A program made the position numbers and the translations under genes. The notes under the pieces were generated by a model, which saw only the letters and a list, made by a program, of their open reading frames with translations, did not search any database and was not told the origin of the DNA. This document shows positions 1 through 8,701 of a DNA stretch of 64,000 nt, in pieces; positions within the stretch are counted from its first letter, which is position 1, and each line of letters opens with the position of its first letter. Source of the stretch: Alteromonadales bacterium alter-6D02. GTDB taxonomy: Bacteria > Pseudomonadota > Gammaproteobacteria > Enterobacterales > Psychrobiaceae. The stretch is from positions 1 to 64,000 of the forward strand of contig PIZK01000009.1 of NCBI GenBank assembly GCA_002835545.1, read 5' to 3'.

Positions 1-1
1 G

Positions 2-121
2 CGATCTCTATGGCCTGTGTCATTATTTTCGTTCGTGCGGTTGAGTAACCGCCGGGAGCAACTCTGCCGTCATGCGTACTATCTTGGTGCTATCGTGGCT
101 GTGGCGATTATTACTCCGTGA
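2..121 (+). other. possible 3' end of an unidentified gene running in from the left edge
   Basis: One frame is open from base 2 to a TGA at 119-121 (about 39 codons). Its tail is hydrophobic and ends in AIVAVAIITP, which could be the last membrane segment of a protein whose body lies outside the window. Another frame is open only to base 48. There is no family signature, so this is a guess from an open frame at a contig edge. Confidence 0.15.
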
Positions 122-183
122 TTGTTAGCGTTATCTCTAATTTGGCATTAGCCATACCTTCCTTTCGCTGTATCACCCCCACC

Positions 184-654
184 GTCTTCCCGGCATGTTT
201 TTAGCCGGGATCTCGCTTTGCTATCAAGGCAGTTTACAGGTCAAAACGAGATCCTGAATTAAACACCTTCAGGATGACAATATGTGGCAGTCCCGACACC
301 GTCTTCCCGGCATGCTTTTAGCCGGGATCTCGCTTTGCTATCAAGGAACTTTACAGGCCAATAGGAGATCCTGAATTAACCACCTTCAGGATGACAATAT
401 GTGGCAGCCCCTACACCGTCTTCTCGGTGTGTTTTTAGCCGAGATCTCGCTTTGCTATCAAGGCAGTTTACAGGCCAAAACGAGATCCTGAATTAAACAC
501 TTTCAGGATGACAATCTGTAAATACCTTCAGGATGACAATATGTGGCAGCCCCGATACCGTCTTCCCGGTGTGTTTTTGGCCGGGATCTCGCTTTGCTAT
601 CAAGGCAGTTTACAGGCCAAAATGAGATCCTGAATTAAACACCTTCAGGATGAC
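184..654. repeat. four tandem REP-like paired-hairpin units (about 117 bp each)
   Basis: Units start at 184, 301, 418 and 560. Each has a first hairpin with arms CCCGGC/GCCGGG followed by GATCTCG, about 30 bp of spacer, then a second hairpin introduced by CGAGATC with arms ATCCTGAA/TTCAGGAT. The two hairpins are related in opposite orientation, like the paired REPs of a BIME. In the unit at 418 the stem has changed on both sides (CTCGG with CCGAG), so pairing is kept. The third unit is longer (142 bp) because a piece of the second hairpin is duplicated near 505-536. The same family recurs near 8580 and 18970-19580. Confidence 0.85.
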
Positions 655-664
655 AGTGTTGGAA

Positions 665-687
665 GCCCTGAGAAAATATTTCAGGGC
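665..687. terminator. short stem-loop downstream of the ureohydrolase gene
   Basis: GCCCTGA and TCAGGGC form a 7-bp stem around a 9-base AT-rich loop, just past the stop codon of the minus-strand gene. No clear T run follows on the minus strand, so a terminator role is only possible. Confidence 0.3.
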
Positions 688-720
688 GATAATTGGCAGT
701 TAGCCATAGTCTGACAGGTC

Positions 721-1824
721 TTACTCAGCCAAAGCCTTTAATAATAACTCACTAATTTGGCTACCAGCGGCAAGCGTCTTTTCGCGATCGTTGCCACCAT
801 CTTCATTGGTGTTTAAAAACGGCGCAATTTCAACCATATCTGCACCGGTGATTTTAAAGTGCTTATTAAGCTCTGAAATAATCAGTAAGGCTTGCTCTGG
901 GTTTAAGCCATCAGGCTCCGGTGTGCCTGTTGCTGCGGCAAAGTGCGCATCAAGGGCATCAATATCAAAGCTAACATATAGCTCTTCAATACCATTGGCT
1001 TTTAATTTAACAATGGTTTCATCGACAATTGCTTGCGCGCCGCGCTCATTAATTTCATGTGTCCAATATTGGTTAACACCAAAGCTGTCTTCCCAATGAC
1101 CACGATCTTTACCACTTGAACGAATGCCGAATTGGAACGCCATATCACGTGATGGTAAATCATCGAGTATATGAGTGACCCAAGAGCCAAAACAAATATC
1201 AATACCCAAACGTTCAACTAACAAGTCTGTGTGAGCATCAAAGTGGATAAGTGCGGCTTTTTTGTTTTGTGCTTTTTTAGCACGTAAATAACTGCGCGCT
1301 AATGGGTAGCTTACTGAGTGATCGCCACCAATGGCAAATAAGCCTTTATCGGGGAAGTTGTGATAGAACTCGTCACAAAAATCTTCGGTAATTGATAAAG
1401 CACTGACCGGAAGGCTAGACTCAGGGTTATGATATAGCGCTTTACGACAGTTAGTAATCGTCGCTTCGTTTAAGTATTTATCGTGTAGTAAATGCGGAAT
1501 AACACGAACGTCACCGACATCAAAATAATCGACATCATAATCATCACTTAACATAGTTTGACGTAAGAATAATGGGCCCCAATTGGCTCCACGTAAGATA
1601 CCACCGCCAGTATCACTACAAACCCCTAATACTACCGGGCGAGTGTCTAATGGTAATTGGCTAACTTGTTCTGACCACGCCAGCTCAATATTGTCTGTAT
1701 TGCCATAAAGACTTTTATGCAGAGACTCTTTGCGCTCTTTGGCGGTATTAACGGTAAAAACACCATTACCCGGTGGACATAAATACTGATTTATTTTCGC
1801 TGAAAAGTTTGACCAATCTGCCAT
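721..1824 (-). CDS. arginase/agmatinase/formimidoylglutamase-family ureohydrolase
   Basis: This 367-residue protein is a manganese-dependent ureohydrolase, which hydrolyses a guanidino or formimino C-N bond. The metal-binding motifs are all present: GGDHS at 166-170, DAHTD at 196-200 and SFDIDALD at 285-292, with a conserved glutamate in MVEIAP near 332. An N-terminal extension of about 60 residues precedes the arginase fold, making it longer than typical arginases (about 300). Family members act on arginine, agmatine or formimidoylglutamate and cannot be separated by eye. No hut or spe genes lie beside it, so no symbol is given. The ATG has a good ribosome site (CGGAGTAAAC). It is transcribed alone. 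Confidence 0.85.
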   Translation of the reverse strand: MADWSNFSAKINQYLCPPGNGVFTVNTAKERKESLHKSLYGNTDNIELAWSEQVSQLPLDTRPVVLGVCSDTGGGILRGANWGPLFLRQTMLSDDYDVDYFDVGDVRVIPHLLHDKYLNEATITNCRKALYHNPESSLPVSALSITEDFCDEFYHNFPDKGLFAIGGDHSVSYPLARSYLRAKKAQNKKAALIHFDAHTDLLVERLGIDICFGSWVTHILDDLPSRDMAFQFGIRSSGKDRGHWEDSFGVNQYWTHEINERGAQAIVDETIVKLKANGIEELYVSFDIDALDAHFAAATGTPEPDGLNPEQALLIISELNKHFKITGADMVEIAPFLNTNEDGGNDREKTLAAGSQISELLLKALAE

Positions 1825-1978
1825 GTTTACTCCGATGGTTCTAGATAATATAAAATCATTTTACGAGATGTCGGCACTATTACAAGCAAGTGAATGTTGG
1901 ATGAAAGTTAGGTGATGCATGGCTATGCGTATAAGCGATTAACTATGCAGTGAAATAGGTTGCAAGGGGACAAAATAA

Positions 1979-2006
1979 CGCCATTACTGCATAAACAGTA
2001 ATGGCG
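1979..2006 (-). terminator. stem-loop terminator downstream of the ABC permease gene
   Basis: A perfect inverted repeat (CGCCATTACTG / CAGTAATGGCG) around a 6-base loop lies directly past the stop of the minus-strand permease gene and is followed on that strand by TTATTTTG. It fits a moderate intrinsic terminator. Confidence 0.6.
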
Positions 2007-2013
2007 ATTATTT

Positions 2014-4551
2014 TTAACTTAAATTACGAATCAGCTCATTTGGTGGCAAATGGGTCAAATCCTTACAGGCTCTGGTGCCAATTGCGGCTACAAAGAGACT
2101 ACCGATCACGGTAGCAAGCAACCAAAGACTTGGGTGAGGCTGCCACGGCATTTCAATGACAAATGTTTGAATTAAGAATAATGCTACCTCAGTGGTTAGT
2201 GCTGCTGTAAAGCCCGCTAGCGCACCACAAATTAGAAATTCAATCGCGATAGCTTGCTTTAATAATTGCTTACCAGCGCCTAGTGTCCTTAGAATGACTA
2301 GATCTTGATGGCGCTGCTGATAACTTGCTTGGATTTGTACCAACAGTACTAAAATACTCGCACACACCACCAATAACATTATATAAGACAGTGCGAGCGA
2401 AACCTGCTCGATAATCTCACGCAACTTCTTAATCAAGCGATCCACTTTAATCAGTGACAGGGTCGGATACTCAGTCAGTAATTCATTAAGCAATGGGTGC
2501 TGTTCAGTTGGCAAATGGAATGATGAGATATACGTTGACGGCATATCACCAAGTGCTGCACGATTAAATATTAAAAAGAAATTTGGTCGCATCGAGCGCC
2601 AATCGACTTTACGGATGCTAGTTACGGTTGCTGTGATTTGCTCCTCACCGATATTGGTCACCAAAACATCACCAAGTTTAATATCAAGACGAGCTGCGAC
2701 TTCCTCTTCGATTGAGACCTCTGGCTCAAGTTGATCAATGCTCCACCATTCCCCTTGTTGAATTGGGTTTTGCTTAGGTAAAGTATCGCGCCACGTTAAG
2801 CTTAGCTCGCGGCCAAACCCACGACGACCAGAGCGTTTACGCTCATTATCTACGTTGCCTTCGCTGTCGTAACCACCGATAGTGTCTTCATTAATCGCAA
2901 CTACTCGGCCACGAATAATCGGGTAGAGGTCGCTGGTTTCAACGTCGTATTTCGCCATTAATTCATTTATCGGCTCAACTTGATCAGGCATGACATTGCC
3001 AAGGAAATGATTGGCAGTGCCTTGTGGGATCTGATCTTGCCATTCATCAACTAGTTCATTACGTAGCAGCAAGATAATTAGCATTAACATGATCGCAGTA
3101 GCAATGCTGGCAATTTGCATGCTTGCTTGCGGTGCACGTTGATAGAGCGATGCGATGGCTAATTGCCATGGGCTGGCTGCACTAAACTTTTTACCGCGTG
3201 ATAAACGAATTAACCCCATCGCGATAAAGCTTAATATCGCGGCAACTAACCCCGCAACACACAAGGTAATTAAGCTTAATGTTAAATCTTGGCTATAGAT
3301 GAGTAATAAACTGAATATCGCACCGCCAAACACTAAGCCATTAAGCCACAATTTAAACTGGGTTGGCTGCATATCACGTTTAATCACGCGCATTACCGGT
3401 ACTTTAAATAAACGCAGCATTGGGGTTAGTGAGAACATCGCAGCACAAATAACCCCGGTACTGACCGAGATAAGCAATGGCTTAAAGCTCAGTGCGGGCA
3501 GTTGCTCCGGTAAGCTTTGCGGCATGTAATAGGCAACGGCGGCGAAAGCGAGTTCTTGTAAGATATAACCAGCAATTAATCCAAGTATTACCCCAAGCGT
3601 TGCAATCGTGGCTAATTGAAAGGTGAATATTTTTCGGATCACGCTATCACTGGTGCCCAGCGTTTTTAACAGGGCGACGGCGTCGAGTTGATTTTGACTA
3701 AATCGTGCCGCTGTGACACTAATTGCAGTAGCTGCCAGAATAATCCCTAGCAGACTAGCCAATAATAAAAACTGGTTTGCACGCGCCAATGAGTTAGCTA
3801 AAGGAGACTTCTCGCCCTTAATATCTTCCCAGTTTTGGTTGGTTTTAAGTGATGGCTTTATCGATTGATAATAGGCGGCTAAATCAGACTCTTCACCACT
3901 AAACAAGTAGTTATAATACAAACGCGAGCCCGGCTGAATAATGTTGGTGGCCGGAACATCTTGCTGGTTGATAAATATTGTTGGCGATGAGTTAAAAATT
4001 GAAAATGATGCATCAGGCACTTCAGTGGTAATGCCGCTGACCGTAAAGGTCGCGTCACCGACATCAAGTTTATCACCAATACTCAGTTGGAGGCGGATTA
4101 ACACTTCTGGCGCGACCCATACATTGCCTTGCTGTGGCGGGCCAACAATCACTTCACCTTGGGTGTCTAGCGGCGCGTTGATTAATGGTGTTCGCGATAT
4201 TTTTAAGTCACCACGCAAAGGGTAAGGGCCTGAAACGGCTTTGGTGTAGGCGAGTAACATCTCATCGCCAGCAAAGACCATCGAATTAAAGCTAAGGTAA
4301 TTGGCTTTATTTAATGAAAATTGCTCTGACGAATTTATTAATTTATCGTCAATGGGATGAGCTGATGACAATACTCGGTCGGCAGCTAAAAAGTTACTGC
4401 TTTTAACCACTAAGGCTTGGTTTAAACGTTCACCAAAGCCACTGAGTGAAAAAACCGAGGTCACTGCTAGCGCAATAGCGAGTAAGAATATGGTTAGCTC
4501 ACCACGCTTGAGCTGTTGCTTTAATAATGACTTGGCTGGCTTAAACCACAT
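2014..4551 (-). CDS. ybbP: YbbP-type ABC transporter permease (FtsX family)
   Basis: A large inner-membrane permease of 845 residues with the MacB/FtsX layout. A first membrane helix near residues 20-41 is followed by a big periplasmic domain. An FtsX block of three helices lies around 258-380, with further helices near 405-500. A second periplasmic domain follows, and a C-terminal FtsX block occupies about 715-840. This matches the E. coli YbbP type (about 800 residues with duplicated FtsX domains). It overlaps the end of the ATPase gene upstream by 11 bases, so the two are probably translationally coupled and form one transporter. The substrate is unknown; the YbbA/YbbP/TesA neighbourhood is conserved in proteobacteria and suggests lipid or cell-envelope work. 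Confidence 0.88.
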   Translation of the reverse strand: MWFKPAKSLLKQQLKRGELTIFLLAIALAVTSVFSLSGFGERLNQALVVKSSNFLAADRVLSSAHPIDDKLINSSEQFSLNKANYLSFNSMVFAGDEMLLAYTKAVSGPYPLRGDLKISRTPLINAPLDTQGEVIVGPPQQGNVWVAPEVLIRLQLSIGDKLDVGDATFTVSGITTEVPDASFSIFNSSPTIFINQQDVPATNIIQPGSRLYYNYLFSGEESDLAAYYQSIKPSLKTNQNWEDIKGEKSPLANSLARANQFLLLASLLGIILAATAISVTAARFSQNQLDAVALLKTLGTSDSVIRKIFTFQLATIATLGVILGLIAGYILQELAFAAVAYYMPQSLPEQLPALSFKPLLISVSTGVICAAMFSLTPMLRLFKVPVMRVIKRDMQPTQFKLWLNGLVFGGAIFSLLLIYSQDLTLSLITLCVAGLVAAILSFIAMGLIRLSRGKKFSAASPWQLAIASLYQRAPQASMQIASIATAIMLMLIILLLRNELVDEWQDQIPQGTANHFLGNVMPDQVEPINELMAKYDVETSDLYPIIRGRVVAINEDTIGGYDSEGNVDNERKRSGRRGFGRELSLTWRDTLPKQNPIQQGEWWSIDQLEPEVSIEEEVAARLDIKLGDVLVTNIGEEQITATVTSIRKVDWRSMRPNFFLIFNRAALGDMPSTYISSFHLPTEQHPLLNELLTEYPTLSLIKVDRLIKKLREIIEQVSLALSYIMLLVVCASILVLLVQIQASYQQRHQDLVILRTLGAGKQLLKQAIAIEFLICGALAGFTAALTTEVALFLIQTFVIEMPWQPHPSLWLLATVIGSLFVAAIGTRACKDLTHLPPNELIRNLS

Positions 4552-5272
4552 GCGTCAGTTCCTCTTGCGAATTCGTGGTTTGCTGCTCGCTGATTGTGCC
4601 ATCGCTCATGGTGATAATGCGTTGACAGTTTGCAGCCAGTTTCGGGTCGTGAGTCACAAGGACCAGCGTCGTGTGATGTTGCTCATTTAATTCAAACAAT
4701 AAACGCTCGATACGGTGGCCATTATCGCCATCTAAATTTCCTGTTGGTTCATCGGCAAATAAAATTTTTGGCTGACAAATAAAGGCGCGAGCAATAGCAA
4801 CACGTTGTTGTTCGCCGCCAGAGAGTTGATTAGGGTAATGATCGTCACGGTGATCCAGCCCCACTTTCTTTAGTAAAGCGAGGGCTTGTTGCTCAGCGTC
4901 TTTGTGGCCAGCGAGCTGCGCTGGCAGCATCACATTCTCTAGCGCGGTTAGCGCAGGCAATAGCAAGAAGGATTGAAAGATAAAGCCAACTTTTTCAGCG
5001 CGTAAATGGGTACGCTGCTCTTCATCTAATTCGTGCAGCGGGGCATTGTCGAGCCAAATCTCACCAAAGGTTGAACTATCTAAACCAGCGAGTAGTCCTA
5101 ACAATGTTGATTTACCAGAGCCTGACGCGCCAACAATAGCAATTGATTGACCTTGCTTGACATTTAAGGAGATAGACTTGAGTATCTCCAGTTGCCCGTT
5201 ATTGACTTCAACTCGTTTAATAAGATTTTTTACTATGATGATATCTTTTTGTTCTGCTACTTGTTCACTCAT
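4541..5272 (-). CDS. ybbA: YbbA-type ABC transporter ATP-binding protein
   Basis: A 243-residue ABC ATPase of the LolD/MacB class, partner of the downstream permease. It shows Walker A (GASGSGKST, about residues 48-56), the signature LSGGEQQ, Walker B (ILFADEP) and the H-loop in VTHD. I chose the ATG at 5272, giving MSEQVAEQKD, because AAGG lies 8-9 bases before it. A longer frame starting at 5332 has no support. With this start the coding region overlaps the divergent tesA start by 38 bases, a very tight head-to-head arrangement. The gene overlaps ybbP at its 3' end. Confidence 0.9.
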   Translation of the reverse strand: MSEQVAEQKDIIIVKNLIKRVEVNNGQLEILKSISLNVKQGQSIAIVGASGSGKSTLLGLLAGLDSSTFGEIWLDNAPLHELDEEQRTHLRAEKVGFIFQSFLLLPALTALENVMLPAQLAGHKDAEQQALALLKKVGLDHRDDHYPNQLSGGEQQRVAIARAFICQPKILFADEPTGNLDGDNGHRIERLLFELNEQHHTTLVLVTHDPKLAANCQRIITMSDGTISEQQTTNSQEELTHVV

Positions 5273-5888
5273 CCGTCGTGCCTTCTGTGTACTGTCTATC
5301 TTGCTTGTTACTATGTCGTCAGCGTTTGCCACTAACGTATTACTATTAGGTGATAGTCTCAGTGCTGGTTATGGAATGCAAGCCTCAGAAGGTTGGGCCT
5401 TTAAAGCGCAGAAACAGTTACAACAGCAATTCCCCCAGTTTAAGTTATTGAATTTTAGTGCAAGTGGAGAAACAACAGGCGGCGGAAAAGCGCGTCTAGC
5501 ACGTCTTTTAAGCAAGAATGAAGTGGATGTGTTATGGATTGAGCTCGGGGGAAATGATGGCTTACGTGGCTACCCAATTAATACAATTCGTAACAATTTA
5601 TCCCAGATGATCACCTTAGCTAAGGAGCAAGGCATTAAGGTGATTTTAACTGAAATTCATATCCCGCCAAGCATGGGCAAGCGCTATACCTCGATGTTCA
5701 CCGGCTTATATGCAAAATTGGCCGAAAAGCATCAAGTAGAGCTGATGCCATTTTTTATTGAAGAGATAGCCCTCGACCCTAAACTGATGTTACCTGATGG
5801 TATTCATCCCAACAAAAAAGCACAGCCGATCATTGCCAGTCAGATCACTGAATATTTTACTGAATATTTACAACGCGCTGGCAGCTAG
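5235..5888 (+). CDS. tesA: TesA-type periplasmic GDSL esterase / thioesterase I
   Basis: A GDSL-family hydrolase of 217 residues from the start chosen here (E. coli TesA is 208). It acts on acyl-CoA thioesters, lysophospholipids and small esters in the periplasm. Visible motifs are GDSLSAGYG just after the signal peptide, GGNDG in the middle and DGIHPN near the C-terminus, which give the Ser, Asn and Asp/His active-site residues. The ATG at 5235 gives a signal peptide with a hydrophobic core and an SSAFA-type cleavage site. A later ATG at 5312 would lose it, and an earlier one at 5157 adds an unlikely tail. The ribosome site is weak. It is divergent from ybbA, as in E. coli. Confidence 0.9.
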   Translation: MMISFCSATCSLIRRAFCVLSILLVTMSSAFATNVLLLGDSLSAGYGMQASEGWAFKAQKQLQQQFPQFKLLNFSASGETTGGGKARLARLLSKNEVDVLWIELGGNDGLRGYPINTIRNNLSQMITLAKEQGIKVILTEIHIPPSMGKRYTSMFTGLYAKLAEKHQVELMPFFIEEIALDPKLMLPDGIHPNKKAQPIIASQITEYFTEYLQRAGS

Positions 5889-5894
5889 CCAGCG
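5876..5894. other. perfect stem-loop across the tesA stop codon
   Basis: CGCTGGC and GCCAGCG form a 7-bp GC-rich stem with a 5-base loop containing the tesA stop codon. No T run follows, so it is more likely an RNA-stabilising or attenuating hairpin before the next gene than a full terminator. Confidence 0.4.
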
Positions 5895-5921
5895 ATTACT
5901 TAACATTGATAAGGGAGTTCA

Positions 5922-6359
5922 ATGAGTCAACAATTAACCTCAAATAACCTACTTAAGCTCGCAGCTGGTTTAAGTGCGCTGGCGGCACTGTTACATTTAG
6001 GCTGTATTTATTTTGGCGCGAGCTGGTATCGACTTTTCGGTGCTGGAGAGCAAATGGCACTGATGGCAGAGCAGGGTAGCATTCAGCCAGCGATTATCAC
6101 CAGTTTTATTGCCGTAGTGTTATTTATTTGGGCGCTTTATGCGATGTCTGGCGCGGGCGTAATTAAACGCTTGCCCTTGTTACGTCTAGGGTTATCTTTG
6201 ATTACGTTGATTTATTTAGCTCGTGGCGTTGCAGGGTTCTTTTTTATTAATAATCCGATAGGGCGCAGTCCAGAGTTTTGGATATGGAGCTCGGTGATCT
6301 GTTTAAGCGTTGGTCTTGTTCACCTGATTGGTTTAAAAAAGCAGTGGCGGGTGATTTAA
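5922..6359 (+). CDS. small four-helix membrane protein of unknown function
   Basis: A 145-residue protein with four likely membrane helices (about residues 10-32, 54-75, 84-104 and 118-138) and short polar loops. It has no catalytic motif I can name and no signal peptide apart from the first helix. The ATG is supported by AAGGGAG about 5 bases upstream. It follows tesA by 33 bases on the same strand and is closed by a strong terminator, so the two are probably co-transcribed. I do not recognise the family; the function is unknown. Confidence 0.7.
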   Translation: MSQQLTSNNLLKLAAGLSALAALLHLGCIYFGASWYRLFGAGEQMALMAEQGSIQPAIITSFIAVVLFIWALYAMSGAGVIKRLPLLRLGLSLITLIYLARGVAGFFFINNPIGRSPEFWIWSSVICLSVGLVHLIGLKKQWRVI

Positions 6360-6376
6360 TCATTAGGTTGTTGAAT

Positions 6377-6415
6377 AAAAAAGCCCCTTCATTTGTTTAA
6401 TGAAGGGGCTTTTTA
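6377..6415. terminator. strong bidirectional intrinsic terminator
   Basis: A perfect 11-bp stem (AGCCCCTTCAT / ATGAAGGGGCT) with a short loop is flanked by an A run on the left and a T run on the right. It sits between two convergent genes and can stop transcription from both sides. Confidence 0.92.
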
Positions 6416-6439
6416 GTATGCTCAATTCAATAAGAGGGA

Positions 6440-7735
6440 TTAACGATAGAGCGGGTATTTCTCACATAACTGCTGCACTTTAGCCTGTACTTGCTGCTCG
6501 ACCGCTGAATTATCATCTGGGTTCGCTACTAGGCCATCAAGGACATCGCCAATCCAATGACCGATAGCGACAAAGTCTTGATCGCTAAAGCCACGACTGG
6601 TGCCAGCGGGTGTGCCTAGGCGAATACCAGAAGTCACCATTGGTTTTTCTGGATCAAACGGAATACCGTTTTTGTTACAGGTGATCCCGGCGCGCTCTAA
6701 ACTCTCTTCAGCGGCATTACCTTTAAGTCCTTTTGGACGAAGATCAACCAGCATTAAATGCGTATCTGTGCCGCCAGTGACAATATCGCAACCGCGTTCA
6801 ATTAAGGTGCTTGCTAGGGCGCGAGCATTGGTGATCACCTGACCAATGTAGGCGTGAAATTCTGGCTCTAACACTTCACCCAAAGCAACGGCTTTCGCGG
6901 CAATTACATGCATTAGTGGACCACCTTGTAACCCCGGAAAAACCGCGGAATTGATTTTCTTCGCGATATCACTGTGGTTAGTCAAGATCATGCCGCCGCG
7001 AGGACCGCGCAATGTTTTGTGCGTTGTCGTTGTCACTATATCCGCATGTGGGAACGGGCTTGGGTGGTGACCACTGGCGACTAAGCCGGCGATATGGGCC
7101 ATATCAACCATTAACAGAGCGCCGACTTCATCGGCAATCGCTCTAAAACGTGCGAAGTCAATTTGGCGTGGAATGGCCGAGCCGCCAGCAATAATTAGTT
7201 TCGGCTGGTGGGCTTTAGCTTGTTCGAGTACTTGGTCGTAGTCGATTTGCATGGTGTCTTTACACACACCATATTGCACGGCATTAAACCACTTGCCTGA
7301 TTGCGCTGGTTTTGCGCCATGGGTTAAATGACCCCCTGCATCAAGCGACATACCTAAGATGGTGTCACCCGGTTGTAATAGCGCGAGTGTCACTGCACCA
7401 TTGGCTTGCGCACCAGAGTGTGGCTGAACGTTAACAAACTCACAGTTAAAGATTTGTTTCGCACGATCAATGGCTAGCTGTTCGACAAGGTCGACATGTT
7501 CACAGCCACCGTAGTAACGACGACCCGGATAGCCTTCGGCGTATTTATTGGTTAACGCACTACCTTGCGCTTCGATAACCGCCTTAGAGACAATGTTTTC
7601 TGAAGCGATTAATTCGATTTGTTGTTCTTGGCGTTTGGTTTCTAATTCAATCGCCATTTGGACCGCACCGTCAACAGCGGCTAAACCTGAGGCAAAAAAA
7701 TGCTCTAATTCATAAGAACTGTAATTACTTTTCAT
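6440..7735 (-). CDS. glyA: serine hydroxymethyltransferase
   Basis: A PLP enzyme of 431 residues (E. coli GlyA is 417) that converts serine and tetrahydrofolate to glycine and methylene-tetrahydrofolate. The family core is clear: [11 protein letters not shown] near the N-terminus, the substrate segment YYGGCEHVD, the PLP aspartate in [10 protein letters not shown], and the PLP lysine in [15 protein letters not shown] chose the ATG at 7735 ([14 protein letters not shown]) because AAGAGA lies upstream; the frame could extend to 7783. It is divergent from an XRE-cupin regulator with a long palindrome in its promoter, which is not the usual setting of housekeeping glyA. It may be a second, locally regulated copy; paralogy cannot be tested from this window. 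Confidence 0.93.
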   Translation of the reverse strand: MKSNYSSYELEHFFASGLAAVDGAVQMAIELETKRQEQQIELIASENIVSKAVIEAQGSALTNKYAEGYPGRRYYGGCEHVDLVEQLAIDRAKQIFNCEFVNVQPHSGAQANGAVTLALLQPGDTILGMSLDAGGHLTHGAKPAQSGKWFNAVQYGVCKDTMQIDYDQVLEQAKAHQPKLIIAGGSAIPRQIDFARFRAIADEVGALLMVDMAHIAGLVASGHHPSPFPHADIVTTTTHKTLRGPRGGMILTNHSDIAKKINSAVFPGLQGGPLMHVIAAKAVALGEVLEPEFHAYIGQVITNARALASTLIERGCDIVTGGTDTHLMLVDLRPKGLKGNAAEESLERAGITCNKNGIPFDPEKPMVTSGIRLGTPAGTSRGFSDQDFVAIGHWIGDVLDGLVANPDDNSAVEQQVQAKVQQLCEKYPLYR

Positions 7736-7793
7736 CGTTTGTTCTCTTTTTAATGACTGAAGTGTTTTACTGGTTTTTCTCAACTATAGTACA

Positions 7794-7815
7794 AAAGTTT
7801 CCTATTGGAAACTTT
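7794..7815. promoter_or_regulatory. palindromic operator between glyA and the XRE-cupin gene
   Basis: A perfect inverted repeat (AAAGTTTCC, 4 bases, GGAAACTTT) lies in the 196-bp divergent promoter region, about 60 bases upstream of the glyA start. A related half site (GGTAACTTTT) occurs near 7847-7856, where GGTAA-CTT-TTACC is itself a short palindrome. It is probably the binding site of the neighbouring XRE-cupin regulator. This is inferred from position and symmetry. Confidence 0.65.
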
Positions 7816-7931
7816 TTCTCTTATTTGTGTGTTGTGGGTCTAATAGGTAACTTTTACCGTGGGTGTTTATGAATGGTGCTTTTTATGCAACAATTACCCT
7901 ATTGGATAGTGTGAGTGCAGGTGAGCGAATA

Positions 7932-8549
7932 ATGACAACAGATGTATACCCTTCAATGGTTGTAGCCGATAGTGATCAGCAAGAGCGTATTGTTGAGCCG
8001 ATGCAATTAGGGAAACAAGTCAAAGCGATCCGCAAGAAAAATAAACTAACGCTTGAAGAAGCGGGTAAGCTCACTGGCTTAGCGCGTTCAACCTTATCTA
8101 AAATTGAAAATGAACAGATCTCACCAACCTTCGCCGTGATGCAAAAACTGGCGGCAGGTTTAAATATCGATATCCCACAGCTATTCACCAAACCTGACGT
8201 TGCCCAAGCTACTGGCCGCCGTGATGTCACCAAACTAGGCGAGGGCAAGCCCCACCTAACCTCGACTTACGAGCATGAGCTATTATCAACCCAGCTAAGT
8301 AACAAGAAAATGATGCCGTATCGCAGCCGTATTCACGCGCGTTCATTTGATGATTACGGCGACTGGGTACGCCACGAAGGGGAAGAGTTCTTACTTGTTC
8401 TTGAAGGGCAAGTTGAGATTTACACTGAGTTTTACGAGCCAACTAAACTCGATGTTGGCGATAGTGTTTATTATGATGCGACCATGGGACACGTGGTCAT
8501 TTCAACCAGCCAAGACGACGCATTGATTTTATGGGTTACGGCGCGCTAA
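7932..8549 (+). CDS. XRE-family transcriptional regulator with C-terminal cupin domain
   Basis: A 205-residue regulator. An XRE helix-turn-helix covers about residues 24-80 (LGKQVKAIRKKNKLTLEEAG... then STLSKIENEQISPTFAVMQKLA). A cupin sensor domain follows at about 130-203 (GEEFLLVLEGQVEIY and DVGDSVYYDATMGHVV). Such proteins commonly control a neighbouring metabolic operon in response to a small ligand bound in the cupin. The ATG at 7932 is preceded by AGGTGAG at good spacing; a GTG at 7863 would add an unconvincing extension. It is divergent from glyA, so it probably regulates glyA and itself through the palindrome between them. Confidence 0.9.
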   Translation: MTTDVYPSMVVADSDQQERIVEPMQLGKQVKAIRKKNKLTLEEAGKLTGLARSTLSKIENEQISPTFAVMQKLAAGLNIDIPQLFTKPDVAQATGRRDVTKLGEGKPHLTSTYEHELLSTQLSNKKMMPYRSRIHARSFDDYGDWVRHEGEEFLLVLEGQVEIYTEFYEPTKLDVGDSVYYDATMGHVVISTSQDDALILWVTAR

Positions 8550-8582
8550 CCCTTGCCTTCATCCTAGAAGTATCCCATACCT

Positions 8583-8676
8583 CGTCGTCCTGGCAGTGTT
8601 TTAGCCGGGACCTCTACAGCCTGTTACTCCCTTGGTCATCCTGACATGCTTTTAGTCAGGATCTCAAACAGCCTGT
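8583..8676. repeat. two REP-like hairpins in direct orientation
   Basis: Two stem-loops of the family seen at 184-654 lie in this intergenic region. The first (about 8586-8612) has the CCTGGC...GCCGGG arrangement, and the second (about 8636-8673) has TCCTGAC...GTCAGGA followed by TCTCA. The loop ATGCTTTTA and the flanks GTCATCC and GATCTC are shared with the other loci, while the stem bases differ on both arms. This gives a further stem version that still pairs. Confidence 0.7.
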
Positions 8677-8701
8677 CTAACTTTCAAATTGGTCACGAAT
8701 C

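Noticed and set aside
791-1099. A 102-codon open frame on the plus strand inside the ureohydrolase gene
   Set aside because: It lies over the conserved metal-binding region on the other strand, with low-complexity Ser-rich sequence and no support.
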